From: UBA1141 sp963665155
GTDB lineage: Bacteria > Chloroflexota > Dehalococcoidia > Lucifugimonadales > UBA3495
Length of the DNA stretch: 64,000 bases
Direction: 5' to 3'
Assembly (NCBI GenBank): GCA_963665155.2
Contig: CAXXFI010000002.1
Coordinates: 1,426,001-1,490,000 of the forward strand
Shown in pieces: positions 27,456 to 36,301 of this stretch (its first letter is position 1; every line of letters begins with the position of its first letter). A model generated the notes under the pieces. The model searched no databases and was not told the DNA's origin. It saw only the letters and a list, made by a program, of their open reading frames with translations. The position numbers and the translations under genes are program-made.

Positions 27456-28852
27456 ACATGAGTCATCCCGGAGTTTCCTGGCTGGTGGAGAAAGTTGGAG
27501 GATAAGTCAGCCAGAGAGAACTAAGGGCAGCACGAATACGAGAGAGCGGTACCGCGAAGCTGCGATACCGCCTTCCTGTTCTGCGGCACCAGGCACGAGC
27601 AGGTCTTGGACCAAAGATCGAGACTCCTCGATGAGTAAAGAGAGAAGAAAGACGTAGACCAAACTGACCATGAGCAAGAGTTTGAGGCGGGTTTCCCAAT
27701 ACTAGATCCGAGGGCTTTCCATAGTCAGGTCCGTCTTGCAAGCCCGGTAGAACATCTCCACCTGCCAGCGCCGGGCGTAGTCCAACACCACGCGTCATCG
27801 GGGCAAGCGATGTGGTCATTGGTCAGCAGGTACCAGAGCCTTCGTCCTTTGCCAGGCCGGGAGACCACCAGGCATAGTTCCGCGTCCACCTGGGGATTGC
27901 GCACTGCTACGCCTATGATGCCGGTCTTGCGGGATTTGCACCGGTGCAAATCCCATATCTGACGGTACTCTTAGGAGCGTTTGCCACGAGTGATCTGCTA
28001 GGCAGCCCGGCTACCCAAGCCATCGGTAAGGTGGTAGCGAGTGGGCCAGCGCATGATAAATCGTAGCCGGTCGCCACTCAACTCCTTGAGCCATGGCGCG
28101 CCAGCGAATCCCCGGTCAAAGACGTGCGGCAACCGACGGTCCCACCCCTCGGCGCAGCGGGCGGAAAAGGAAGTCTTTTGGGTAGTCTGGTCGCTAGCCA
28201 GCTTGCCCCGGCTAGTCCATCAACCCATGGCTGCCAAGGCCGGAGGGCGGTGCATACCGGAGAGCCAGTGCAGGCCAGGCACGAACACCGGTGGTCCGCC
28301 GGGGATTGAAGAACCCCGGCTTGAGGCGGGCCGCTTTGCTGGAGCGCACCGGACACAGCCATTCCAAGGCAATGCTCTCGGGCTTCTCCAAGACGCTCTC
28401 GTCCCAGATGGCCCAGGGCTTGGTCGGCCCGGTGCCAGAGAAAACGGTCCAAAAGAGTGTGGGACCAACGGGGGGAGCGCAGTAAATTGCTGAGGCGTTT
28501 GGCTCCCGCTGGAGCTTGGCTGGGAGTTAGCACATGGGCGCCCAACTCGCTTAGGAGCAGCCCAGACCAAGAGTGACGGAACCTTACAATGGGCTGGAGC
28601 GCCAAGAAGAAGGTCCGCACCAAACGCCGGTCTATCTGCGCGTCCAGCCAAGCCTCGAAAGGTCCCAGGAAAATCTGGAGTCGTTTCGCTATCAGTTGTC
28701 CTTGATGCCGCCCCGCCTCTTCCCTTAACATTAAGAAAAACCCTCCCGGTGTTTGGTGATTCACACAACCAATTCACCTGAAGGGGTCTTTTCTTGCAAG
28801 CAGTTTCTTGTACGAGTTTTAACCTTTTACCAAATTCCGGGATGACTCATGT
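27456..28852. mobile_element. IS4-type insertion sequence (1.4 kb), decayed
   Basis: Delimited by inverted repeats: ACATGAGTCATCCCGGAGTT at the left and the reverse complement of ACATGAGTCATCCCGGAATT at the right (17 of the first 17 bases identical). The target duplication is not clear. The single transposase gene inside is broken. Confidence 0.85.
27480..28764 (-). pseudogene. IS4-family transposase, frameshifted
   Basis: Inside the inverted repeats on the minus strand. The N-terminal part begins near 28764 and carries LSNLLRSPRWSHTLLDRFLW. The middle is scrambled by frame changes around 28050-28480. The C-terminal half shows ELCLVVSRPGKGRRLWYLLTN and, in another frame, a segment corresponding to RWQVEM-F-R with the catalytic Glu, then ALSSLWLTYPP at the end. 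The pattern is the IS4 DDE transposase with its YREK region. Several frame breaks, so inactive. Confidence 0.8.
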
Positions 28853-28884
28853 TAGACGCAGGTTATGTTCCAGAATGAGGACAT

Positions 28885-29122
28885 TCATCCCCCGCCGCCT
28901 CTTCTGATACGTTCAACTGTAGCGTCAATTAGCTGAAGCCAATAGCTTTGATTATAGAGGTATGGATTGGATGGATCCCCGCCTATCCCAACTGCCTGGG
29001 CAAAGCCCCCTTGACTCTCCTCCAGTTTACCTAAGTACATGAATGCGATCCCCCGATTGGCGTAAGCATCGGCGTAGTTGGGGTCAATACGTGTGGCACT
29101 ATCGAAGGCCTTAACGGCGGTT
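28885..29122 (-). pseudogene. TPR-protein C-terminal stump
   Basis: Minus-strand open frame ending at TGA 28887-28885 with one clear tetratricopeptide unit (AFDSATRIDPNYADAYANRG then IAFMYLGKLEE) and a C-terminal helix (WLQLIDATVERIRRGG). The 5' part is missing: beyond about 29122 the sequence belongs to an MFS gene fragment on the other strand. The IS4 element begins 33 bp away. Confidence 0.75.
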
Positions 29123-29504
29123 TTTTGTCAAAAAGGCTGGTCCGAAAATACTCTACGGTTTTACGATGCTGATGCTGCTAGTAGGATTGTCGTTGGTGTT
29201 GGTCATCAACTCGGCATTTATAGCCGTGCTATACGTGATAGCCATGGGAATAGCCAACGGGTCCCACCAAATCGTGCAGGGAGTAATCTGGGCACATTAT
29301 TACGGGCGAAGCCGGTTGGGTCGCATACAAGGGCCAGCCATGATGATCGGCATTTGCGGGACTGCCATAGGCCCGTTTCCATTGGCCCTGCTTCACGATT
29401 TGTCCGGCTCCTACTCGACCGGAATACTGGTGATGATGAGCCTGCCGATTCTATCGTTGATTAGCATATTTCTCGCCCGGCCTACCGTCCAAAAAGGGGA
29501 ATAG
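29118..29504 (+). pseudogene. MFS transporter C-terminal fragment
   Basis: About 128 residues from the end of an MFS permease: a loop (FVKKAGPKILYG), helices LMLLVGLSLVLVINSAFIAV and VLYVIAMGIANGSHQIVQGV, the conserved WAHYYGRSRLGRIQGPAMMI loop-helix, and a last helix ending PTVQKGE. The first two thirds are absent. The fragment begins exactly where the TPR stump on the opposite strand starts, so a rearrangement joined two genes here. Confidence 0.75.
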
Positions 29505-29578
29505 CCAATTATGAGCGACGGGCCAATTCACCCGACCGGTCTCAGGCTCTCCGGTCTCAGGCTCAAATTTAATCGAGC

Positions 29579-30412
29579 CTACTGTTTCACGAATTTTTGC
29601 ACCCTCTGGTTGGCCGTATCCACAGCGTAGATGTCACCCCGGGAGTCGGTATAAACATTGTGTCCATACTCGAAAGTACGCCCCCGAGCCAGCAGATTCC
29701 CGTCCAGATCCAGAATACTAATGCGAGGAATTTGATCGGTGACGTAAACAGTCTGGTTTGCGTCGATGTGAATGCCCATAGGACCCATGAAATCAGTCCA
29801 CTGGTCCAGGAAGGCACCATCCGGGCTGAACACTTGGACCCGGTTGTTTTCCCTGTCGCACACGTACACCCGGCCATCGGCTGCGACGCGGATGCTGTGG
29901 GGGACTATAAACTCGCCGGGGCCCCTGCCCGACCCACCAAAGGACGCTATGTAATCGCCGCCAGCAGTGAACCTGTGTACCGAAGAGTTACCATAGCCAT
30001 CGCTAACATAAATCTCGCCCGAGGGCGCGACGGCAATATCCGAAGGGTGGTTGAAAGGGGCCTGTAGCGCTGGCTTGTGCCTCTGTCCCAAGGTCATTAT
30101 CAACTCGCCACCGGTGGTGAACTTCAACACCTGGTGGGAATCCCGGTCGGCCAAGTAAACGCCGTCGTCGGGGCCTATGTAGATATGATGCGCGTCTTCC
30201 AGCTCGTTTTCCCGCCTAGGCCAAGCCGACAGGAACCCACCGCCGGAGTCAAAAACCAGCACCGGAGGACCCTGACGCTGAAAGACGTATACCCGGTCTT
30301 GGGAATCCACCGCGACAGCGCTGGGAGTCTGAAATATCATGCCGGAAGGAAGCTGGGCCCATGCAGGTTGATACTCATAAACATAATCCCCCATGCCAAT
30401 GGTTACAGCCAT
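29579..30412 (-). CDS. NHL-repeat beta-propeller protein
   Basis: A 277-residue six-bladed NHL propeller with repeated motifs of the form G-x-x-YV-x-D-x-x-N-x-R-V-Q-x-F (clearest at ADGRVYVCDRENNRVQVF and GDIYAVDTANQRVQKF). Related propellers include peptidyl-alpha-hydroxyglycine amidating lyase and various metal-binding lyases; the HHIYIGPDDG and HPSDIAVA segments are consistent with them. No signal peptide, so cytoplasmic. ATG 30412 follows an AGGAGG site. Ends 112 bp downstream of the ureidoglycolate-lyase-like gene on the same strand, perhaps co-transcribed. Enzymatic role unknown. Confidence 0.85.
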   Translation of the reverse strand: MAVTIGMGDYVYEYQPAWAQLPSGMIFQTPSAVAVDSQDRVYVFQRQGPPVLVFDSGGGFLSAWPRRENELEDAHHIYIGPDDGVYLADRDSHQVLKFTTGGELIMTLGQRHKPALQAPFNHPSDIAVAPSGEIYVSDGYGNSSVHRFTAGGDYIASFGGSGRGPGEFIVPHSIRVAADGRVYVCDRENNRVQVFSPDGAFLDQWTDFMGPMGIHIDANQTVYVTDQIPRISILDLDGNLLARGRTFEYGHNVYTDSRGDIYAVDTANQRVQKFVKQ

Positions 30413-30524
30413 CGCCAGCCTCCTGTCAGCTTAAGTTAACCAGGCGTGAACCAGCCAATCCGCCTCATCCAGCCGCGCCTCAGATTAACGACTGCGCCCG
30501 GAATAAGCTCGAATTAAGCCTGGA

Positions 30525-31085
30525 TTACAGAGAAAGCTCGAAAATCACCCCGAATTTGTCTCCCAAATTCACTCGCACCGGGTTGTTGTCGGATTCCAGG
30601 TCGGTGTAAGTAACGCTGTAATTGTCTTTGAAGTCGACAACCTGGGACGGGTTGGGATCGGAGTTGATTACCGCAAAGGTTGCCCCCGGCGGAGCTAGGA
30701 CGTACCGATGCAGCGAGTGCCAGGTCCCCACAGCGAACGAGTACCCTTTTTCCGGGTCTATCAGGAAAGCCCGCACTTGGTCCGGTTGGGGGATAGCAAG
30801 CTGGTCATTGGGATCGGTCGGTACCGCCACGGCAACCACTGCCGGAGCGCCACCCAGTTGAATGAAACTCTGGGTGACGCCAAAGTGCCTTTCCAACTGC
30901 CAGAACGTGCGGCCTTGATAGGGCTGCCATAAAGCGCTGAGCGTTGTTCGCCCTTCGGCATGGTAGGCTAACGGCGCAATTATTCGCTCTCCTGAAGGCC
31001 GTTCAGTAATATCTATGAGTTCCCCAAATGGCGCGAATGACTCGGCAGTCATCGGTTCGACTACAAGTTTGTGGGTCTTTGCCAT
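30525..31085 (-). CDS. ureidoglycolate lyase-like protein (AllA family)
   Basis: A 186-residue cupin-like protein matching the ureidoglycolate lyase (AllA) family, which splits ureidoglycolate into glyoxylate and urea in purine breakdown. Visible family marks are SFAPFGELI near the N-terminus, SFIQLGGAPAVVAVAVP, VRAFLIDPEKGYSFAVGTWH in the middle (with the active-site His) and a VVDF segment. ATG at 31085 has a GGGAGAG site. A PuuE-type allantoinase lies 2.5 kb away on the other strand, which supports a ureide function. Substrate specificity within the family is uncertain. Confidence 0.78.
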   Translation of the reverse strand: MAKTHKLVVEPMTAESFAPFGELIDITERPSGERIIAPLAYHAEGRTTLSALWQPYQGRTFWQLERHFGVTQSFIQLGGAPAVVAVAVPTDPNDQLAIPQPDQVRAFLIDPEKGYSFAVGTWHSLHRYVLAPPGATFAVINSDPNPSQVVDFKDNYSVTYTDLESDNNPVRVNLGDKFGVIFELSL

Positions 31086-31163
31086 AGTCTCTCCCAGTAA
31101 TTTGCCTTGTTTGCCAGTAGCCGGAATGCTACTGCCCGATGTCCGGATTTACTGCCAAAATCC

Positions 31164-33110
31164 TTAGAGCCACTTCTGGAACCACCCTAGGGTCCGGGCC
31201 ATGTACTCCTCTCGCATTTTGGGGTGTCCCATCCTGGGAAACACATGGGAGCAATCGGGGAACCGGACGAACTCCACCTCTTTGCCCAAGCGCTTCAATA
31301 CCTGAAAATATTCCTCGCTCTGGGAGATCGGGCAGCGTCTATCGGCTTCACCATGGAGCAGCAACACCGGGGCGTTAACATTTGCGGCGTAGGTTATCGG
31401 AGAGCGTTTCAGCAACTTTTCGGGTGAATCCATTAAAGTGCCGCCCCACTGGGATTCGCCGAAACTGATGCCTATGTCCGAAGTCCCGTACATGCTGTAC
31501 AGGTCGACGCAAGGCGCTCCCACCACCGCAGCCTTGAAGGTGTCGTTGTGGCCCAAGGTCCAACTGGTCATGAAGCCACCGTAACTGTAACCATGAATTC
31601 CCAAGCGGGTCTCATCCACGTAGGCCCTTTGGGCCACATCCTCAACAGCCGTCATCAAGTCTTGGTAGTCTTCGCCACCCCAGTCATCCAGTACCGACAT
31701 CATAAAACTCTTGCCATAGGTCGACGAACCCCGGGGGTTAACCGCCAAAACCAAAAATCCGGAAGTAGCCAACACCTGCTGTAAGGGGTTGAATGCGTCG
31801 TAAAACGCTCCGTTCGGGCCACCGTGGATATCCAGGACCATTGGGTACTTCTGGCCTCGGTCGAAGTCGGGCGGGAACCAAAGACGGCACTCCAACTCCA
31901 AATCTTCTCTCTGAACGAAAAACTTTTCCATCCTCGCTGGCGGATGCTCGTCCAAATACTCCCGGTTAACATCGGTCAGTTGCTCGCTAGCCGTCGAAAC
32001 CAGGTCTAGGTAATGAATCTCCCCCGGGGAAGCAGGGAAGGTAGCCTGGACAACCGCAGCGTTGGCGTCCTTGTCTATGCTGAGACCGGTGCTTTGCCAA
32101 CCTCCGCCACCTGAAGGGCGCGGTCTACCCCCGGACGCCGAAACCTCCAGCAAGTAGGTCTCGCCCTTGGTGTCTCCTAAATACAGCACCCGGTCTTCCC
32201 TAGTCCAGCAAATTTCCGGTGAGCGGTTGTACACAGGGAAGCTCAAGGACGGCCGGACGGAGTCGTCGGTAATGGGTCTGGGGGACTTCCCAGGCTCCAA
32301 TACGTAAAGTGTGGACTGCCAAGCGGCCATGCCCTCGGGCATATCGGACCCAGCCACGAGCAAACGGGTCCCATCGGGTGACCAGGTTATAGCGCCCACG
32401 TCATACAATCCTTGGGACCACATTTCCGGCTCGCCGCCATCCACATGCACCACGTAGGCCTCGGTCAACGCTCGCTCGTCCCGGTCCTCACGACGACCGG
32501 AAATAAACGCCATCCGGGAGCCGTCGGGACACCACGCCCCTGCCATGTCGTCCCAGTCCCCGTCGGTAAGCTGGCGTGGCGCTCCCCCATCTACGCCCAC
32601 AACAAAAAGGTGAAAGTGGGCGTTTCCCCGCCAGCCCAGGGTGTCGTATCTGTACCGTATTCTATTTATGACCTTCACTTGCGGGAATTTGCTGGCATCA
32701 GAATCCGGGGCTTCAGCCTCCGGGTCCACGTCGGCGGTTAAAACAATCTGCATTCCGTCCGGCGACCACGAGAAGTCACGCACTCCCAGAGACAACTCCG
32801 TCAACTGCCTGCCTTCGCCGCCGCCGATACCAATCACCCAAACCTGGCTTTGCTGACCATCCATGCGCCGTAAGAAGCCCATCGTTTTACCGTCGGGACT
32901 AAAACGCGGGGCAGAGTCTCTTTGACCCTGAGTAAATTCCTCTGCTTTTCCACTACTCAGGTTCATCAGCATTACCCGCGAGCGGCTCTCCATGCTGTCT
33001 CGATCGATCCACGACAAAGAATAGACCAACGTGGAGCCATCGGGGGATATGCTGGGGTCGCCTACGGACTTTAACCGGTACGCAACGTCCGGAGAAATCG
33101 GTGCAGTCAT
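31164..33110 (-). CDS. S9 family peptidase (acylaminoacyl-peptidase-like)
   Basis: A 648-residue prolyl-oligopeptidase-family serine peptidase. The N-terminal part (1-390) is a beta-propeller with WD40/PD40-like repeats (FSPDGKTMGFL, WSPDGTRLLVAG); the C-terminal alpha/beta-hydrolase domain carries the catalytic triad Ser509 (GYSYGGF), Asp590 (HGEADRRCP) and His622 (DCSHVFPRMGH). It cleaves short or N-acylated peptides in the cytoplasm; no signal peptide. ATG 33110 follows GGGAGG. It sits 79 bp upstream of the AllA-like gene on the same strand and may share its transcript. A damaged S9 relative is at 48001. Confidence 0.93.
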   Translation of the reverse strand: MTAPISPDVAYRLKSVGDPSISPDGSTLVYSLSWIDRDSMESRSRVMLMNLSSGKAEEFTQGQRDSAPRFSPDGKTMGFLRRMDGQQSQVWVIGIGGGEGRQLTELSLGVRDFSWSPDGMQIVLTADVDPEAEAPDSDASKFPQVKVINRIRYRYDTLGWRGNAHFHLFVVGVDGGAPRQLTDGDWDDMAGAWCPDGSRMAFISGRREDRDERALTEAYVVHVDGGEPEMWSQGLYDVGAITWSPDGTRLLVAGSDMPEGMAAWQSTLYVLEPGKSPRPITDDSVRPSLSFPVYNRSPEICWTREDRVLYLGDTKGETYLLEVSASGGRPRPSGGGGWQSTGLSIDKDANAAVVQATFPASPGEIHYLDLVSTASEQLTDVNREYLDEHPPARMEKFFVQREDLELECRLWFPPDFDRGQKYPMVLDIHGGPNGAFYDAFNPLQQVLATSGFLVLAVNPRGSSTYGKSFMMSVLDDWGGEDYQDLMTAVEDVAQRAYVDETRLGIHGYSYGGFMTSWTLGHNDTFKAAVVGAPCVDLYSMYGTSDIGISFGESQWGGTLMDSPEKLLKRSPITYAANVNAPVLLLHGEADRRCPISQSEEYFQVLKRLGKEVEFVRFPDCSHVFPRMGHPKMREEYMARTLGWFQKWL

Positions 33111-33318
33111 GAATCCTCCCAGGCAATAAAGAGTGGGACGACAGTGGTCTGGTGATTCGACAACATCAAATCAGGGTAGAGTTGCCCGAGGATTCTAACA
33201 CAATGGGCCAGCCAGAATTGCTGGTTAAGTCGGGGTATGGTAAGTCCAAGCAAGCTTTAACCTCCGCTTCGGCAGAGGACTTGAATCAAGCGAAGGCGGA
33301 GTATAATAGCAATTCTTC

Positions 33319-33378
33319 ACGGACCTGATAACGGACCTGATAACGGACCTGATAACGGACCTGATAATGGACCTGATA
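33319..33378. repeat. five 12-bp tandem repeats
   Basis: Five units of ACGGACCTGATA (unit 5 starts AT), followed by a partial sixth. It lies between the divergent promoters of the S9 peptidase and the PuuE-like gene. Not a CRISPR: no spacers. Confidence 0.85.
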
Positions 33379-33540
33379 ACGGGACCCGAGTTAGAAAGCC
33401 AATAGCGAAAGCCAAAAAATAAGACCCCAGCATTCTTAGCCTGAATCGCTTTTGCTGGGCTCACATGAATATCCAATCTCAAGCGGTCAACTGGCCGACA
33501 TGTGTATCAAGCCAACTAGATGATAAGGAGGCGCCGGAAG

Positions 33541-34431
33541 ATGGAACGTGACTTGGTGGGTTATGGTCGCAACGTTCCCCAGGTTCAATGGCCGGGACGG
33601 GCCAAGATCGCTGTATCGATGGTCGTTAACTATGAAGAGGGTGCCGAATACTCCATCCAAGACGGCGACTCTCATCACGAAACCAACAGCGAAGTGCCTT
33701 CCCCGGTACCACCGGGTCAACGGGATCTCAACAACGAGTCATTCTTTGAATATGGCAGCCGGGTCGGTGTCTGGCGCTTGTTGAACCTGTTCGACAAATT
33801 CAACGTCAGTTCCACATTCTTCTGCTGCGCCTTGGCTTTGGAACGCAACCCGGAGGTGGCTAGCGAGGTAGTGAGGCGGGGCCACGAGGTCTGCGGCCAC
33901 GGCTACCGCTGGGAAGAATACCATTCCATGGAGAAGGAAGAGGAGCGGGTAGCCATCCAAAAGACCGTGGCATCTCTCCAACAGACCACCGGCCAGCGAC
34001 CGGTTGGTTGGTTCACCAGGTACGGCCCTAGCTTGAACACCAGGCAATTGGTGGCTGAAGAAGGCGGGTTTATTTACGACAGCGCCGGGCTAAACGACGA
34101 CCTGCCCTACTACGTTTCGGCCAACGACAAGCCCTGGTTGGTTGTTCCCTACAGCATGGAAACCAACGACGCCCGGTTCTGGCGCGGGGGACTGGTTAGC
34201 ATCGCCGACTTCTACGATTATCTGAAAGACACCTTCGATTGTCTATACGAAGAGGGGCAGACCCACCCAAAAATGATGTCGGTGGGCCTGCACTGCCGGA
34301 TAGCGGGCCGACCTGCAAGGTCCAGAGCAGTGGAACGGTTCCTGGAGTACACGAAGAGTTTTGAGGGCGTCTGGTTCGCTCGAAGGGACGAAATAGCCCG
34401 GTGGTGGCTGGAGCACTATCCCGCTCCCTAA
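33541..34431 (+). CDS. polysaccharide-deacetylase family protein, PuuE/allantoinase-like
   Basis: A NodB-homology domain protein of 296 residues, closest to PuuE-type allantoinases, which open the hydantoin ring of allantoin without the metal site of DAL1-type enzymes. Marks are VVNYEEGAEYSIQDGD, the HGYRWEEYHSM segment and FTRYGPSLNTRQLV. The ATG at 33541 sits 9 bases after AAGGAGG; the earlier ATG at 33520 would put the ribosome site inside the gene. Together with the AllA-like gene at 30525 (divergent) this suggests ureide degradation. Alternative: a polysaccharide or chitin-like deacetylase, less likely. Confidence 0.87.
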   Translation: MERDLVGYGRNVPQVQWPGRAKIAVSMVVNYEEGAEYSIQDGDSHHETNSEVPSPVPPGQRDLNNESFFEYGSRVGVWRLLNLFDKFNVSSTFFCCALALERNPEVASEVVRRGHEVCGHGYRWEEYHSMEKEEERVAIQKTVASLQQTTGQRPVGWFTRYGPSLNTRQLVAEEGGFIYDSAGLNDDLPYYVSANDKPWLVVPYSMETNDARFWRGGLVSIADFYDYLKDTFDCLYEEGQTHPKMMSVGLHCRIAGRPARSRAVERFLEYTKSFEGVWFARRDEIARWWLEHYPAP

Positions 34432-34667
34432 CGCCTGGATTTTGTTTCGAGCATAGGAAATATCCCTTCGCCCTTGCTTCTATCCGAGGCAAGGGCGAAG
34501 GGACTTGGTATCGCAGACTCCGAATTTTAACAAGAATTACCAACTCGACTCGATACCTATACCCGCCAGCTGAAAACTCCCCGCTGCTTTTTCAGATTTC
34601 GTGCTAACACTTCTGGCTAAGATTTCTGGCTAAAGCTTCAGTTTCGGAAACTGCACCAATGCGAAAT

Positions 34668-36035
34668 CTAATCCGCTGAGGGTATCACCAAGACAGGAAC
34701 ACCCGAGTACTTCACCACTCTGTCGGTCACGCTTCCCAACATCCAACGCTTCACTCCCGAGCGCCCCCGGGTGGTCATGACCACCAAATTGTTGGGAGTT
34801 TCCCTCGCGATGTCGATGATCGCTTCCGCTGCGTGCCCGTCCAAGACCAATTCCTCAATGTTCTCCAGCCCTTGTTGCTTCAAGTTGTCAGCAACATCGC
34901 TCAGGTACGTCCTGCACTGCGCCTCGTCACCATCGCCCGTTACCCTCACCAGCACGGCCGTGATCTTCAAGCCTTGGGCTAGCGCCTTCAAATGGGGCAG
35001 ACTCTCTTCAGCTAGGACCGAGCCGTCCAGCGGGACAATGACCCTTTGAAAGTCCGTATCTGGCGCTGTGTTCTCACCTGGCTGAGACCGGAAGATTAAC
35101 AGCGGAGTGCCGGTGGCGTGAAGCACCCTGTCCGTCACGCTGCCCATGAGCCACCGCCCGACCCCGGAACGCCCATGGGTCGACATTGCGACGAGGGTCC
35201 CAGGAACTTTCTTCGCTTCTTCGACTATCCCGGAAGCCGGGTCCCCGCCATCGGTCAAGCAAGTCATATCTCCGGAATAAGGACACGGGATATTCTCAAC
35301 AGATTTCTGGACGCTGTGCAGGTAGTCTGTTATGTCGCTACGAATGCCAGCGTCTATCTGGTCTAAGAAAAGCCCATGGGTGGGATGGGCCCAGTCGGAC
35401 TCCGCATTATGATAAATCCGGATCAAGTTTATGTCGGCCCCCAAAGCACCGGCCAATTTCATTGCATGAGGCAGTACCTGTTCGGAAAACCCGGAACCGT
35501 CCAACGGCACGAGAACCCTGCTGTATGTGGCGGCAGGTATCTTTCCTTCACTCATATTGGATGCGAATTCCCGTCTTGCTGTCATTTGCCCTCCCGTTGT
35601 TCCGTTCACCTTGGACCCGGTGCGTCGTTTGCTTAGCGCCGTTAGGCGTTGAACCAATGCGCCGGTATCCAGGTCCTTTATTAAGTAATCCGCTGCGCCG
35701 GCTCTCTGAACTTCGAGCCTCTCGTCTGTATCGAAGTATGAAGTAATAACCACCACTTTAGTCTTTTTTTCGATATCTTCGCTGATTCCGGAGTGATGCT
35801 GTCCGGCCCAAGTGGTGGCCTGTGAGCATACGTCCACACCGTCGGCCCGCTTCATCTTAACTTCCAACAGGACCAGGTCGGGAAGAAGCGTACGTACCTC
35901 CCGCAACGCTGCATTGGCTTCTCCGCTGTGGCCCACAACCTTAATCCCTTCGGCGGATGACAACCGGCGAACCAGGTTTCTCCGTACCGCCGCATGTTCA
36001 TCTATTATGTAAACACTTACTGCCACTTTTGACAT
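34668..36035 (-). CDS. REC-Usp-Usp fusion with Glu at the phosphorylation site
   Basis: A 455-residue cytoplasmic protein in three parts: a receiver domain (about 5-130), then two universal-stress-protein domains (about 170-315 and 325-453). The receiver has the acidic pair Asp12/Glu13, Thr98 and Lys120, but the phospho-accepting residue is Glu58 (PDLVLLEVKMKRADG) where the family has Asp, so it is probably not phosphorylated and may mimic the phosphorylated state. Both Usp domains have the nucleotide-binding pattern STHGRSGVGRWLMGS / TTRGRSGVKRWMLGS. No HTH domain. It is followed on the same strand, 267 bp upstream, by a double Usp protein; an orphan NarL regulator is nearby. Function as a phospho-independent stress sensor is inference. 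Confidence 0.9.
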   Translation of the reverse strand: MSKVAVSVYIIDEHAAVRRNLVRRLSSAEGIKVVGHSGEANAALREVRTLLPDLVLLEVKMKRADGVDVCSQATTWAGQHHSGISEDIEKKTKVVVITSYFDTDERLEVQRAGAADYLIKDLDTGALVQRLTALSKRRTGSKVNGTTGGQMTARREFASNMSEGKIPAATYSRVLVPLDGSGFSEQVLPHAMKLAGALGADINLIRIYHNAESDWAHPTHGLFLDQIDAGIRSDITDYLHSVQKSVENIPCPYSGDMTCLTDGGDPASGIVEEAKKVPGTLVAMSTHGRSGVGRWLMGSVTDRVLHATGTPLLIFRSQPGENTAPDTDFQRVIVPLDGSVLAEESLPHLKALAQGLKITAVLVRVTGDGDEAQCRTYLSDVADNLKQQGLENIEELVLDGHAAEAIIDIARETPNNLVVMTTRGRSGVKRWMLGSVTDRVVKYSGVPVLVIPSAD

Positions 36036-36116
36036 TCCCTGCTACCTAAAGCCATAGGCATACCGCTTACACACCCTTGCAAAAGTATCTAAACAAAATG
36101 TGAGACTGTACTGCCG

Positions 36117-36170
36117 GGGAAATCCCCCTCGGTCCCCCTTTTCAAAGGGGGATTTAGGGGGGTTTTGCCC
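36117..36170. repeat. GC-rich palindromic (REP-like) repeat
   Basis: AATCCCCCTCGGTCCCCCTT, a short loop, and AAAGGGGGATTTAGGGGGG. Strong nested hairpin between the two Usp genes, on the 3' side of the double Usp gene. May act as a terminator for that gene. Same sequence style as 61040 and 61876. Confidence 0.7.
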
Positions 36171-36301
36171 CGCGATCAGGCTCGCGAACACGTTTAGTTG
36201 TTTACTCAGATATCAGTAAGCCCTAGCCCTATAAAAGCTTACCGTTTTAATACTTACCGATCTTAGCGACCACGAAATCTTAGACACCCTTGCAGTAGAA
36301 A

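Noticed and set aside
33319..33378. CRISPR-like repeats
   Set aside because: Units are directly adjacent with no spacers and only 12 bp long.
33225..33482. Minus-strand 85-codon frame with repeated VIRS
   Set aside because: It only translates the 12-bp tandem repeat; no ribosome site, no protein-like sequence elsewhere.
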